Origin: Treponema sp. Marseille-Q3903
GTDB taxonomy: Bacteria; Spirochaetota; Spirochaetia; Treponematales; Treponemataceae
DNA length: 64,000 nt
NCBI RefSeq assembly: GCF_014334335.1
Contig: NZ_JACSEU010000003.1
Location: 62,001 to 126,000 of the forward strand
Reading direction: 5' to 3'
The notes beneath the pieces were generated by a model. It saw only the letters and a list, made by a program, of their open reading frames with translations. It was not told the DNA's origin and searched no databases. How positions within the stretch are numbered: the stretch's first letter is position 1; each line of letters opens with the position of its first letter. Position numbers and translations under genes: made by a program. Shown here piece by piece: positions 54,245 to 63,122 of the stretch.

Positions 54245-56269
54245 ATGCATAGCATAAAGGCAAGATTAATTTTGCTTTGTTTGATGACTGTAACAATAGG
54301 AGTCACCCTTGTTGCAAAAGTTGCTTTCAACGTTTCTAGAGCTGCACTTGAGAAAACAGTTGCAGAAGCAATGGATGCTTTTTCACAAAATGCATCAACA
54401 AAAATATTCGAAATGAATGAAAAAGAATTCATGTTTCTTCATCTTATTGCAGAACAACCTTTTATGCGTGATGAAACGCTGTCCCTTGAAGAAAAAAACA
54501 AAAAAATTGTTTCTATGATAGAGGTTGATTCAAAAAAATATGAAAACGTTGCTTTCTATGATAAATCTGAAAAGACGTATTTTACAGAAGCAATGGCTGG
54601 ACGCAACTATGTTGGAGAGTCGGTTTTTTCGAATGTGACAAATCAAGTATTGATGTTTTTTTCTGTGCCTGTATACAATTATCAAAATAAGATAATAGGT
54701 GCCGCAGTTTCTGTAATAAAAGGAAACAAGCTTTCTGATATTGCCTCAAAAATTGATGCGGGAGGCGGTTATCACCCATATATAATAAGTATGGATTCAG
54801 GAAACGTAATCGGTAGCTCCGGTATCGAGGATTTTTCTGACCTTTCAACAAAAAATCCTTCATTTTATCAGGTCATTCAAAAAGCCCGAAAAGGCAACAA
54901 AGGGTCTACAGTCTATAAAGATTCTGTTACCGGAAAAAAAATGATATGTTGCTTTAGACCAATAGAAAACAGTCGCTGGGTAGTTCTTTGTTCCGTTCCA
55001 TATAAATTCTATTTTTCTAGTTTAAATCATTTAAGGATTATAATAATAATTACAAATGTAAGCTTTTCATTATTTATACTTATAATCAGCCGAATTTTAA
55101 TACGCATTTTCTTAAAACCTCTGCTTTCCGTAAAAAATTCTATAACAGAGATTGCAAACGGAAACGCCGACCTTACAAAACACATAGATGTAAAAACAAA
55201 AGATGAAATAGGAGATGTCGTTGTCGGGTTCAATAAGTTTGTCGAAAAGCTCCACAATATAATTTCAGACATAAAAGTGTCAAAGTCATCGCTTGAAAAC
55301 GTCGGAAATACTTTGAGCTCAAGTGCGAACGATACAGCAAAAGGAATAACTTTAGTAATCAACAATATTCAAGATATGGACACAAAAATTAGTTCGCAGA
55401 ATGAAAGTGTAGAACAAACAGCTAGTGCTGTGAATCAAATCTCATCTAATATAGAGTCGCTCGGCAAAATGATAGAAAACGCATCTTCCGGAGTGCAGGA
55501 AGCATCTGCAGCAGTAGAACAAATGATTGGAAATATTGCCTCAGTAAACGCCTCTGTGGAGAAAATGGCACATTCATTTGGAACTCTTGAACAAAATGCT
55601 CTTGCAGGCGCACAAAAACAGGAAATTGTAAACGAAAAAATCAGGCAGATTGGAGGACAGTCTCAAATGCTCCAAGAAGCCAACCAAGTTATTTCAAACA
55701 TTGCTGAACAAACAAACCTCCTTGCAATGAATGCTGCAATTGAAGCTTCTCATGCCGGAGAAGCAGGAAGAGGGTTCAGCGTAGTTGCAGATGAAATTAG
55801 GAAGCTTTCCGAAACATCAACTGAACAATCAAAGAAAATAAGCGACCAACTAAACAGAATTCTCAATTCAATTGAAGAAGTTGTAACGGCTTCGGGAGAA
55901 TCCAGCGCATCTTTTGCGAATGTTGAAAAATTGATTTCTGACACAGATGTAATCGTTCGCCAGCTCCGAGAGGCAATGAATGAACAATACGAAGGTTCAA
56001 AGCAAATTGGAGAAGCTTTAAATTCAATGAAAGACAGCACAACTGAAGTTCGCAGCGCAGGCTTTGAAATGGCTGAAGGCAACAAATCAATTCTAGAAGA
56101 AACAAAACTTCTGCAAGAAACCTCTGAATATCTAAAGCAGGCAATGAACAAGATGACAATCGAAGCATCAAAAATAAATGAGGCTGGTGCGGTGCTTGAT
56201 CAGGTTTCGGAATTGGTAAAAAAAGCAATTTCTGATATAAGCTTGCAAATTGACGCTTTTAAAGTATAG
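54245..56269 (+). CDS. Methyl-accepting chemotaxis protein with Cache sensor
   Basis: 674 residues. Helix 1 (about 10-30), a periplasmic Cache-type domain (about 35-255, [29 protein letters not shown]), helix 2 (about 260-285), HAMP (about 286-340) and a signalling coiled coil with the tip [20 protein letters not shown]. The usual AAHAG is AASHAG-like here (Ser for Ala). The mRNA has a long leader with a clear SD, unlike the next gene. It starts a signalling cluster running to 61.8 kb. Confidence 0.94.
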   Translation: MHSIKARLILLCLMTVTIGVTLVAKVAFNVSRAALEKTVAEAMDAFSQNASTKIFEMNEKEFMFLHLIAEQPFMRDETLSLEEKNKKIVSMIEVDSKKYENVAFYDKSEKTYFTEAMAGRNYVGESVFSNVTNQVLMFFSVPVYNYQNKIIGAAVSVIKGNKLSDIASKIDAGGGYHPYIISMDSGNVIGSSGIEDFSDLSTKNPSFYQVIQKARKGNKGSTVYKDSVTGKKMICCFRPIENSRWVVLCSVPYKFYFSSLNHLRIIIIITNVSFSLFILIISRILIRIFLKPLLSVKNSITEIANGNADLTKHIDVKTKDEIGDVVVGFNKFVEKLHNIISDIKVSKSSLENVGNTLSSSANDTAKGITLVINNIQDMDTKISSQNESVEQTASAVNQISSNIESLGKMIENASSGVQEASAAVEQMIGNIASVNASVEKMAHSFGTLEQNALAGAQKQEIVNEKIRQIGGQSQMLQEANQVISNIAEQTNLLAMNAAIEASHAGEAGRGFSVVADEIRKLSETSTEQSKKISDQLNRILNSIEEVVTASGESSASFANVEKLISDTDVIVRQLREAMNEQYEGSKQIGEALNSMKDSTTEVRSAGFEMAEGNKSILEETKLLQETSEYLKQAMNKMTIEASKINEAGAVLDQVSELVKKAISDISLQIDAFKV

Positions 56270-56278
56270 GACTATAAT
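56250..56278 (+). promoter_or_regulatory. Promoter of the multi-TM chemoreceptor, predicted leaderless
   Basis: TTGACG (56250-56255) inside the last codons of the preceding chemoreceptor gene, 17-nt spacer, TATAAT (56273-56278), 6 nt, ATG 56285. No SD. Confidence 0.7.
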
Positions 56279-56284
56279 CAGTAT

Positions 56285-58192
56285 ATGAGTATTTTTTTGA
56301 GTTTCTTTTTACTATTTACACCCATAACATTAATGGCAGTGATTTTTTTAAGATGGTTTGCTCTTACTTTTATTTGGGACGATGTGGCATCCATGTGGAT
56401 AGGTGGCGGGTTGGTGGTATGCCTCTTAGTAGGTGCCTTGATAGTTATTGTAATAAACATTCTCGCATATTTTATATCTAGACCATTCGATACAACTCTT
56501 AAAAAGATAAAAAATGAAAAAAGACGGGCAACAGATGACGAGGTCGCAAAATGTATTAAAATATACAAAAGATTGATATCTTTTGTAGTCTATGCAGATC
56601 TTGTAGCTTCTGTTGTAGGTCAGATTATTGTTATGATAGCAGGTCTTGCTAACGGCTCATGGGATTTTGTCATTCCAAGACTTGTGCTCATAATCTTGCA
56701 GGCAGCTTCTTTCGGTGGGCTGAGTACAATTTCTATAATTACAGGATTGCAGCTCTTTATTCAAAAGAAAAATGAGAAACTTGAAATGTTCTCTATTTCA
56801 AATTACAAGCAGTTGCGAACAACAAGTGCTGCTGCATCTTTCTCTCTTATTTTCTTTATTTCAATAGCTTTCATCGGTATCAATATGTTTTCTGTTCCTT
56901 TTGGAATTGTTTATAAAGCATCAACAGGTATATTTCAGGGAAACCTTTTTAACCAATTTTTAGAGAAAGGCTGTATTTGCCTCATTATATGTTTTATTTT
57001 TGTTTCATATCCTTTTATAATGAATGCGCGAAGCCTTTCAAGACGAATTAAAAGAAATTCTCAACGGCTCGACAATATTGCAGAAGAAGGGGACTTATCT
57101 AACAGAATCAGCATTGAACTCACAGATGACTTCGGTTCGCTTACGTCTTCAACAAATCTTCTTATTAGCAAACTTTCATCTATGATTCAAAACCTGAAAA
57201 GCGGCGCAGACGACATAAATAAAACCGCATCTGTAATTTCAGAATCTTCAAATTCTGCTTCCGGTGCGTTGAACCAAATGGCAAATTCATTAAACAAAAT
57301 CGATGAAAATACTAAAAACCAGAATACACTGATTTTACAGACTCAGGAAAATTTTAATTTCTTTTCAGATAGCGTCAAAAATATTCAGAGACACATAGAA
57401 CAGCAAACAGATTCTATCCAAAATATTTCTTCTGCAGTTACCGAGATAACTGCAAACATTACGAGCGTCGCAGACACTGCAAAAAAAGCTCAAAGTGTTT
57501 CGACAGAATTGTCAGACAGAAGTTTAACAGGTGCAAATGCCGTAAGAAATGCAATTGGCGCAATGAAAGAAATTCAGGCAGCTTCCGATGAAGTAAGCAA
57601 ACTTCTTGCTGTTATTCAAAATATAGCGAGCCAGACAAATCTCCTTTCTATGAACGCCGCAATTGAAGCCGCTCACGCCGGGGATTACGGTTCTGGTTTT
57701 GCAGTTGTTGCGAGCGAAGTTCGTTCCCTTGCTGAATCATCGGCAAAAAGTGCACACGATATTCAAGCAAAAATGAAGGAAATGGTTCAAAAAACAACAG
57801 CCGGCGTTGAAGCAATCACTCTGGCAAGCAATGCTTTTGATGGAATTACAGGCAACGTTCAAGAAAATGAAAGGCTTGTAAAAGTGATTTCCAGTGCTAT
57901 GGAAGAGCAGAAAACCGGCGCATACGATACTCAAAAGTCGACAGCGGAAGTAGTTGATGCAATTCAGGCAATCAGAGATTTGAGTGAAAAAGAAGCAGAA
58001 AATTCTGCAAGGTTGCAGTCATTTGTAAATGACGTTGTTGCTGCATCTGAATCTACAGCGCGTGCAGTAGAAGAAAGTCTCGCAGAAACTCAAAACATGC
58101 AAGAAACGATTACTCTTGTAAGCAAATATGCAAACGGAAATATGGAAACTGTAACAAAAATTCATCAGGATCTTTCGCAATTCAAATTGTAG
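56285..58192 (+). CDS. Chemoreceptor-like protein with a six-helix membrane sensor region
   Basis: 635 residues. No Cache or other large periplasmic domain is visible. The N-terminal 255 residues form about six transmembrane helices with short loops, then a HAMP-like linker (about 255-310, SRRIKRNSQRLDNIAEEGDL) and a standard MCP coiled coil with tip [20 protein letters not shown]. Ser replaces the usual Ala in LLAMN. Such multi-span inputs may sense membrane state, proton motive force or small lipophilic molecules (inference). It follows the other chemoreceptor by 15 bp but has its own promoter. Confidence 0.88.
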   Translation: MSIFLSFFLLFTPITLMAVIFLRWFALTFIWDDVASMWIGGGLVVCLLVGALIVIVINILAYFISRPFDTTLKKIKNEKRRATDDEVAKCIKIYKRLISFVVYADLVASVVGQIIVMIAGLANGSWDFVIPRLVLIILQAASFGGLSTISIITGLQLFIQKKNEKLEMFSISNYKQLRTTSAAASFSLIFFISIAFIGINMFSVPFGIVYKASTGIFQGNLFNQFLEKGCICLIICFIFVSYPFIMNARSLSRRIKRNSQRLDNIAEEGDLSNRISIELTDDFGSLTSSTNLLISKLSSMIQNLKSGADDINKTASVISESSNSASGALNQMANSLNKIDENTKNQNTLILQTQENFNFFSDSVKNIQRHIEQQTDSIQNISSAVTEITANITSVADTAKKAQSVSTELSDRSLTGANAVRNAIGAMKEIQAASDEVSKLLAVIQNIASQTNLLSMNAAIEAAHAGDYGSGFAVVASEVRSLAESSAKSAHDIQAKMKEMVQKTTAGVEAITLASNAFDGITGNVQENERLVKVISSAMEEQKTGAYDTQKSTAEVVDAIQAIRDLSEKEAENSARLQSFVNDVVAASESTARAVEESLAETQNMQETITLVSKYANGNMETVTKIHQDLSQFKL

Positions 58193-58201
58193 TACAACAT
58201 C

Positions 58202-58639
58202 ATGACGCTAAAGAAATTATTTGCAACAATCATACTATTTACCATTTTTATTATGCCTGCATCTACAGCAGGCAAACAAGCGCCAAAAAAATTCGGCAAT
58301 CAAAATAAAAAGGTCAATTACGATTTTACTAAACTCAACTACAATATGACTTCGGCTTTGCTTTTTGACATGCTTGTAAATCAAGATAAGTATCTAGGAA
58401 AAGTGATGCGTTTTAAAGGGCTGTTTGATTACTATGAAACAGAGAATGAGCGATTATACTTTGCCTTGTTGTTTGACGCGACAGCCTGCTGCCAAATCGG
58501 CGTTAATTTTGAAGACAAAACTAAAAAATTTCCAGAAGATTTCCCCGACACTATGGAAGAGGTTGTAGTTACAGGAACATATTCTGTACGAATCTTGAGC
58601 GATGGCTCCGAATATTTTTATTTGGACTGCGGAAGTTGA
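58202..58639 (+). CDS. Small secreted protein, OB-fold-like, unknown function
   Basis: 145 residues. A signal sequence (LFATIILFTIFIMPAST-A) leads a soluble domain with YLGKVMRFKGLFDYYE, an ALLFDATACCQIGVNF strand and VVVTGTYSVRI. The alternation suggests an OB-fold of the kind seen in small envelope proteins, but I recognise no family. A CC pair and a final DCG could form disulfides. It starts 10 bp after the chemoreceptor stop without clear SD, so likely co-transcribed. Confidence 0.6.
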   Translation: MTLKKLFATIILFTIFIMPASTAGKQAPKKFGNQNKKVNYDFTKLNYNMTSALLFDMLVNQDKYLGKVMRFKGLFDYYETENERLYFALLFDATACCQIGVNFEDKTKKFPEDFPDTMEEVVVTGTYSVRILSDGSEYFYLDCGS

Positions 58640-58682
58640 ATCCAAGTCTTCAGAAATCGAAAACAGTCATAAAAGCAGTAGA

Positions 58683-58711
58683 TTGATATTAAACATTCAT
58701 TGTGTTATATT
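58683..58711 (+). promoter_or_regulatory. Promoter of the hemerythrin gene, predicted leaderless
   Basis: TTGATA (58683-58688), 17-nt spacer, TATATT (58706-58711), 6 nt, ATG 58718. This is the best -35/-10 match among the leaderless candidates. Confidence 0.72.
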
Positions 58712-58717
58712 CGTGTT

Positions 58718-59122
58718 ATGACAGTTGATTTATATATAAAAAAACATCGCGTAATACAAGATTACTTAAAAGAAATAAGCGGTTACATTCAAAACGGAAC
58801 TCTGGATAACGCTGCTGCAATTTCTGACGCACTTAACAAAATGAGTGGGGTTCTCAAGATGCACCTTGCTTCTGAAGATGAATCTCTTTATCCAACTTTG
58901 CTTGCAAGTAAAGATGCGCACGTACGCATAGTTACAAAATCATACATGGAAGAGATGGGGGATCTTGCAAAATCATATACGGAATTTGCAACAGCATTCA
59001 ATACTCCATCAAAAATAGCTTCTAATCCTTCCGGTTTTGAAACTAAATTTGAAAAGATAAAGTACGCTCTTCACTTTAGAATCAACAGAGAAGAAAAAGA
59101 GCTTTACAAGCTAGAACCATAG
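58718..59122 (+). CDS. Hemerythrin HHE-domain protein
   Basis: 134 residues, all helical. Iron-ligand His/Glu positions typical of HHE domains: KKHRVIQDYL, KMHLASEDESLYP and ALHFRINREEKELY. It should bind a di-iron site and sense or store oxygen, NO or peroxide in the cytoplasm. The ATG at 58718 is preferred; six codons of upstream frame lie before the predicted transcription start. A different family branch from the bacteriohemerythrin at 61.4 kb. Confidence 0.87.
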   Translation: MTVDLYIKKHRVIQDYLKEISGYIQNGTLDNAAAISDALNKMSGVLKMHLASEDESLYPTLLASKDAHVRIVTKSYMEEMGDLAKSYTEFATAFNTPSKIASNPSGFETKFEKIKYALHFRINREEKELYKLEP

Positions 59123-59145
59123 TTTACGATTATAGAAATAGAAAA

Positions 59146-59171
59146 ATACGCCTTGCGTTATATTTTTTTTT
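59146..59171 (+). terminator. Terminator of the hemerythrin gene
   Basis: A small hairpin around acgc-ctt-gcgt (with one bulged T) is followed by a T run of nine. Short stem, so moderate confidence. Confidence 0.5.
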
Positions 59172-59268
59172 ATCATATAATCCTAGACATAAAAAGTGAC
59201 ACAGACTCTCGTATTTACGCCTGTCTGAAACCTTTAAAATCCAATTAAGACTGGAAAGATGGACAAAA

Positions 59269-61284
59269 GTGGATTATAAAGCATTAGCAGAAGTAATTGG
59301 AAACTCTCCAATTCCAATTATTGTTTACAGAACTATAAATGATAGGATGAAAATTGTCTGTGTATCAGACGGTTTTATGCAATTTGAAACTCCCGGCACA
59401 ACTAAAGAACAGTTGATTGCCAGGAAAGAAGGAAATCTCTACGAGAATTTACATCCTGATGATGTTTTTAGAATTTCAGTTGCTGCAAGGAACTTCTCAC
59501 GAAAAAAAACTCCTTACAACGTCATATACAGAGCAAAACTCAGAGGAGAAAAAGAATATTCACTCATCCATGCAGTAGGATACCATCATAAAGAAGATGG
59601 AGAGATATTTGCGGTTGTTTCGTTTTCTGACATAACAAAAGCGAGCCACGAAAATCTTTTTTCCGTTTCCACTGCAGAAGTCCAACTAAAAAATTTTCTT
59701 GACGCATCTTCGACGGCAATTGCTATTGTAGATGCAGATACTGAAGAACTCATGTTTTACAACAATGCGGCGGAAAAGATGATAACGCCTTTGTGCCGTT
59801 TTGAAGTCGGCGTAACTTTTTCGGAATTTTTCTATGCTCTAAAGCCAAAATCGTACTTGAGAGTTTTTTCAAAATTTTCAGATGGAGAAATTCACGTAAT
59901 TGAAGAACCAAATACAAAACACGAAATAATTATAACTGTGACCGAAACTTTTTGGGATAACCGAAAAGCTTATTCCATTCAGATGGACAAATGGAATTCC
60001 GTATATTTTGACTCTTTGACATCTCTGCCGAACATGACATATTTTAGGCAGAAAGTTTCTCAATTTGTAGACTCAATCCACAAAAATAACAAAAATGCCG
60101 CTTTTATCTATTTTGACATACTTGGAATGAAAAATTATAACTCGATTTTCGGATATTCGGCAGGAGACCTTCTGATAAAAAAAGCAGGGGAAATCTTAAA
60201 AAAACATTTTCCTATAAATCTTGTTTGCAGATTCGCAGAAGACCACTTTGTTGTAATTGATTCGGAAGAAAATGTAGAAACACATATAAAGAGTGCCATA
60301 GACGCATTTCAGTCGGAGACAGGGATAAACAGAATAAAGTTAAAAGCAGGAGTATATCTCTTAAACGGCGGAACTGATTACATAATCGCCTGCGACTATG
60401 CCCGTCTTGCATGTCAGAGCATTAAAGAGCATTTCAATAAGGCAATAACTTTTTTTGATTCCAGCCTGCTTGAATCATATCATCATGAGCAGTATATTCT
60501 CGAGAATCTGGACACTGCAATAAAAGAGCACTGGATAAAATTGTACTATCAACCTGTTCTTCGCACTATGACAAACCAGATTTGCGACTTTGAAGGACTT
60601 GCAAGATGGGAAGATCCGAAACTGGGACTTCTTCTTCCAAGCAAGTTTGTTCCGATTCTTGAAAAATACCATCTTATTTCAAAACTTGATTTCTATATGG
60701 TTGAACAGGTTTGCCGTAAAATAAAAGAGCGAAAAGAAAAAGGTCTAACTGTGCTTCCTGTTTCGGTAAATATTTCGAGAGACGATTTTGATACAACAAA
60801 TGTTGTAAAAGAGATCACCGCAATAACTGATAAATATGGTGTTGACAGAGACCTTATAATAATTGAAATCACAGAGAGCGCCATTTCAAACGATGAAAAT
60901 GTACTGAAAGAGCAGCTTGAAAAGCTCAAAAGGGCAGGGTTCAAACTTTGGCTTGATGACTTTGGAAGCGGCTATTCTTCTCTAAACGTATTGCATGAGT
61001 TTAATTTTGACCTCATAAAGCTAGATATGAAATTTCTTAAAGATTTTGATCCTGAGAGGGAAAATGCTATCCTCATAGACTGCATAATCCAACTCGCAAA
61101 CAAACTTAAAATAAACACTCTGATAGAAGGCGTTGAAACAAAAGAACAATTCGACTTCATAAGAAAATCAGGATGCGGAAGAGCACAAGGCTTTTTCATT
61201 GGGCAGCCGGAAAACATTATGGACATAAGAAAGTTTATTGATGAACTAGCCCCTTTTAAAGATAACTTTGAAAAAAATCGATAA
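59269..61284 (+). CDS. PAS-degenerate GGDEF-EAL c-di-GMP protein
   Basis: 671 residues. An N-terminal PAS (about 5-125), a second PAS-like segment (about 135-235), a GGDEF domain (about 245-400) and an EAL domain (about 408-660). The GGDEF signature is replaced by FAEDHF (322-327), so cyclase activity is probably lost. The EAL domain keeps EGLARW (442-447), DDFGSGYSS (563-571) and Glu 620 in EGVETKEQ, so it should be an active c-di-GMP phosphodiesterase. No membrane segment. The start is GTG 59269; the SD is weak. Located between two hemerythrins, it may answer to oxygen or redox. Confidence 0.92.
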   Translation: MDYKALAEVIGNSPIPIIVYRTINDRMKIVCVSDGFMQFETPGTTKEQLIARKEGNLYENLHPDDVFRISVAARNFSRKKTPYNVIYRAKLRGEKEYSLIHAVGYHHKEDGEIFAVVSFSDITKASHENLFSVSTAEVQLKNFLDASSTAIAIVDADTEELMFYNNAAEKMITPLCRFEVGVTFSEFFYALKPKSYLRVFSKFSDGEIHVIEEPNTKHEIIITVTETFWDNRKAYSIQMDKWNSVYFDSLTSLPNMTYFRQKVSQFVDSIHKNNKNAAFIYFDILGMKNYNSIFGYSAGDLLIKKAGEILKKHFPINLVCRFAEDHFVVIDSEENVETHIKSAIDAFQSETGINRIKLKAGVYLLNGGTDYIIACDYARLACQSIKEHFNKAITFFDSSLLESYHHEQYILENLDTAIKEHWIKLYYQPVLRTMTNQICDFEGLARWEDPKLGLLLPSKFVPILEKYHLISKLDFYMVEQVCRKIKERKEKGLTVLPVSVNISRDDFDTTNVVKEITAITDKYGVDRDLIIIEITESAISNDENVLKEQLEKLKRAGFKLWLDDFGSGYSSLNVLHEFNFDLIKLDMKFLKDFDPERENAILIDCIIQLANKLKINTLIEGVETKEQFDFIRKSGCGRAQGFFIGQPENIMDIRKFIDELAPFKDNFEKNR

Positions 61285-61425
61285 AAATGGCTTTTTTAAA
61301 GTAAAATTATGCAAATCGGGTTTTCAAAGCCAGCATAATCATTATAATAACAAAAGTAAGTTAAAACAATTTCTGCTTTTATCGGGAAATACTACAATTT
61401 AAACTGTTTTCAAACCGAGGATTTT

Positions 61426-61848
61426 ATGAATGATACTTTGATAAAAAAAATTGATTGGGACGATTCCTATCTGTTAGGGATTCAAGAAATTGATCTTCAG
61501 CATAAAAAGCTTATACTTATTGCAAATGAACTTTACGATATTGCAACAAGAGATGACCAAAATTATAAAATTTTGATGCCAAAAGTAATCAAAAAACTTT
61601 CAGATTACACTGAATATCACTTTACTGCAGAAGAAAATTTTATGAAACGTTACGGATATGCAGGTTCTGAAAATCACAAGGCACAACACGACGGCTTTGT
61701 AAAAGAAATTCGCAATCAGATAACAAAACTCTCTTCAGGGACAAAAAAAGACTTTCTTGAATTCTATAATTACATTTCAAGATGGATTTTGGAACATATT
61801 GCAAAATCTGACCAAGTTTGGGCAGCTTACGTAAAAACAAAAATCTAA
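61426..61848 (+). CDS. Bacteriohemerythrin
   Basis: 140 residues matching the standalone bacteriohemerythrin pattern. The di-iron ligands lie in EIDLQHKKLI, YTEYHFTAEENFM, HKAQHDGF and LEHIAKSDQ. WDDSYLLGI at the start is typical. It reversibly binds O2 in the cytoplasm and may deliver it to, or keep it from, enzymes. SD gagg. Its 141-bp upstream region shows no clear partner genes. Confidence 0.94.
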   Translation: MNDTLIKKIDWDDSYLLGIQEIDLQHKKLILIANELYDIATRDDQNYKILMPKVIKKLSDYTEYHFTAEENFMKRYGYAGSENHKAQHDGFVKEIRNQITKLSSGTKKDFLEFYNYISRWILEHIAKSDQVWAAYVKTKI

Positions 61849-61905
61849 AGCGTTTTTTATATAAGATAATTTAACAAGACAACTTAAAAAAACACAAACG
61901 GGTTG

Positions 61906-61960
61906 TCGAACAGTTAGTCAAACAGATAACATGAGAAGATTATCCGTTTGACTGATTCGA
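61906..61960. repeat. Long imperfect inverted repeat between convergent genes
   Basis: Arms of 24 and 21 nt (61906-61929 and 61940-61960) pair over about 20 bp with minor mismatches, with TCGAA at the outer ends and a 10-nt loop. No T-run follows immediately on either strand, so a plain Rho-independent terminator is unlikely. It could be an attenuating hairpin or a repeat-element copy. Confidence 0.6.
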
Positions 61961-61974
61961 GCTATTTATTCAAC

Positions 61975-62967
61975 TTATTCGACTTTATTTACAAGGTCCT
62001 TTCCTTCTGTAAAATCTTTGATATTCTGCAATGTTGTATCGGCGATGTTTCCAAGTGCATTCGTCGTGAGGAATGCTTGGTGACCTGTTATAATCACATT
62101 TGGGAATGTCAAAAGACGTGCAAGGACATCGTCTGTGAGAACGTTTGTTGACCAGTCGCTGAAGAAATATTTGCTTTCCTCTTCGTAAACGTCCATCGCA
62201 GCACCGCCGATTGTGTGGTGTTTGAGAGCATGCACGAGAGCCTTTGAATCAATCAAAGCGCCTCGTCCGGTATTGATTATCACGGCGTCGCTCTTCATGA
62301 GCTTCATATTGTCATGATTTACAATGTGTTTTGTCTCTTCTGTAAGAGGGCAGTGAAGGCTCAAAACATCACTTCGCTTGAAAATTTCTTCGATAGATAC
62401 ATATTCAACGTTTTTTTCTTTTGCCCACTGTTCATTTGGGAACGGATCATATGCTATCAACTTCATTCCTATGCCGGAAAGGACATCTCCCATCGTGCGC
62501 CCGATTTTTCCAGTTCCAAGAATACCTGCTGTCAGCCCATAAAGGTCTCGTCCCGTCAATCCTTCAATATTAAAGTTTTGGGTTTTTGTACGAAGATATG
62601 CCTGCGGAATATGACGAGTTAACGCCAGCAAAAGAGAAAGTCCATGTTCTGCAACTGCATGCGGAGAATATGCAGGGACGCGGGCAACTTTAATTCCTGC
62701 AGCTTTTGCTTCGGCAAGGTCAACGTTGTTGAAACCTGCACATCGGAGGGCAATCATCTTCACGCCGTTTTCTTTAAGATGGTCTATAACTTCTTTGTCT
62801 GCAACGTCATTGACGAATATACAAACGATATCGTATCCTCTTGATGTTGCCACAGTGTTTTCGTTGAGTTTGAAATCAAAGAAAGTAATTTTGAAATTAA
62901 ATTCTTGATTTGACTTTGTAAAAGCATCCTTATCATAAGAATGCGTATCATAAAATGCGATTTTCAT
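61975..62967 (-). CDS. D-lactate dehydrogenase (2-hydroxyacid dehydrogenase family)
   Basis: 330 residues. NAD fold GILGTGKIG, catalytic Arg in IINTGRGALI, Glu in MDVYEEE, and the acid His in ITGHQAFLT. RVPAYSPHAVAEHGLSL is the typical D-LDH substrate-side motif. It reduces pyruvate to D-lactate while reoxidising NADH in fermentation. SD (caggag) precedes ATG 62967. The gene is divergent from the GH13 alpha-glucosidase, which supplies sugar for the same pathway. Confidence 0.94.
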   Translation of the reverse strand: MKIAFYDTHSYDKDAFTKSNQEFNFKITFFDFKLNENTVATSRGYDIVCIFVNDVADKEVIDHLKENGVKMIALRCAGFNNVDLAEAKAAGIKVARVPAYSPHAVAEHGLSLLLALTRHIPQAYLRTKTQNFNIEGLTGRDLYGLTAGILGTGKIGRTMGDVLSGIGMKLIAYDPFPNEQWAKEKNVEYVSIEEIFKRSDVLSLHCPLTEETKHIVNHDNMKLMKSDAVIINTGRGALIDSKALVHALKHHTIGGAAMDVYEEESKYFFSDWSTNVLTDDVLARLLTFPNVIITGHQAFLTTNALGNIADTTLQNIKDFTEGKDLVNKVE

Positions 62968-63018
62968 GTTTTTCTCCTGGAATTTATTTTAGAGTTTTTA
63001 ATCTTATTATTAAAATAT

Positions 63019-63038
63019 CACAAAATTATGTTTTTGTG
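63019..63038. promoter_or_regulatory. Dyad in the ldh / alpha-glucosidase intergenic region
   Basis: CACAAAA-N6-TTTTGTG, perfect over 7 bp, between the divergent genes. It could be a regulator site, but AT-rich dyads arise easily by chance. Confidence 0.25.
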
Positions 63039-63122
63039 TATTGCGAATGTGATAAAATAATGTACAATTGTGTATAAATAGATTGTCACCGATAGTTGGC
63101 AAAAATATAACAGAGGTTTTAT

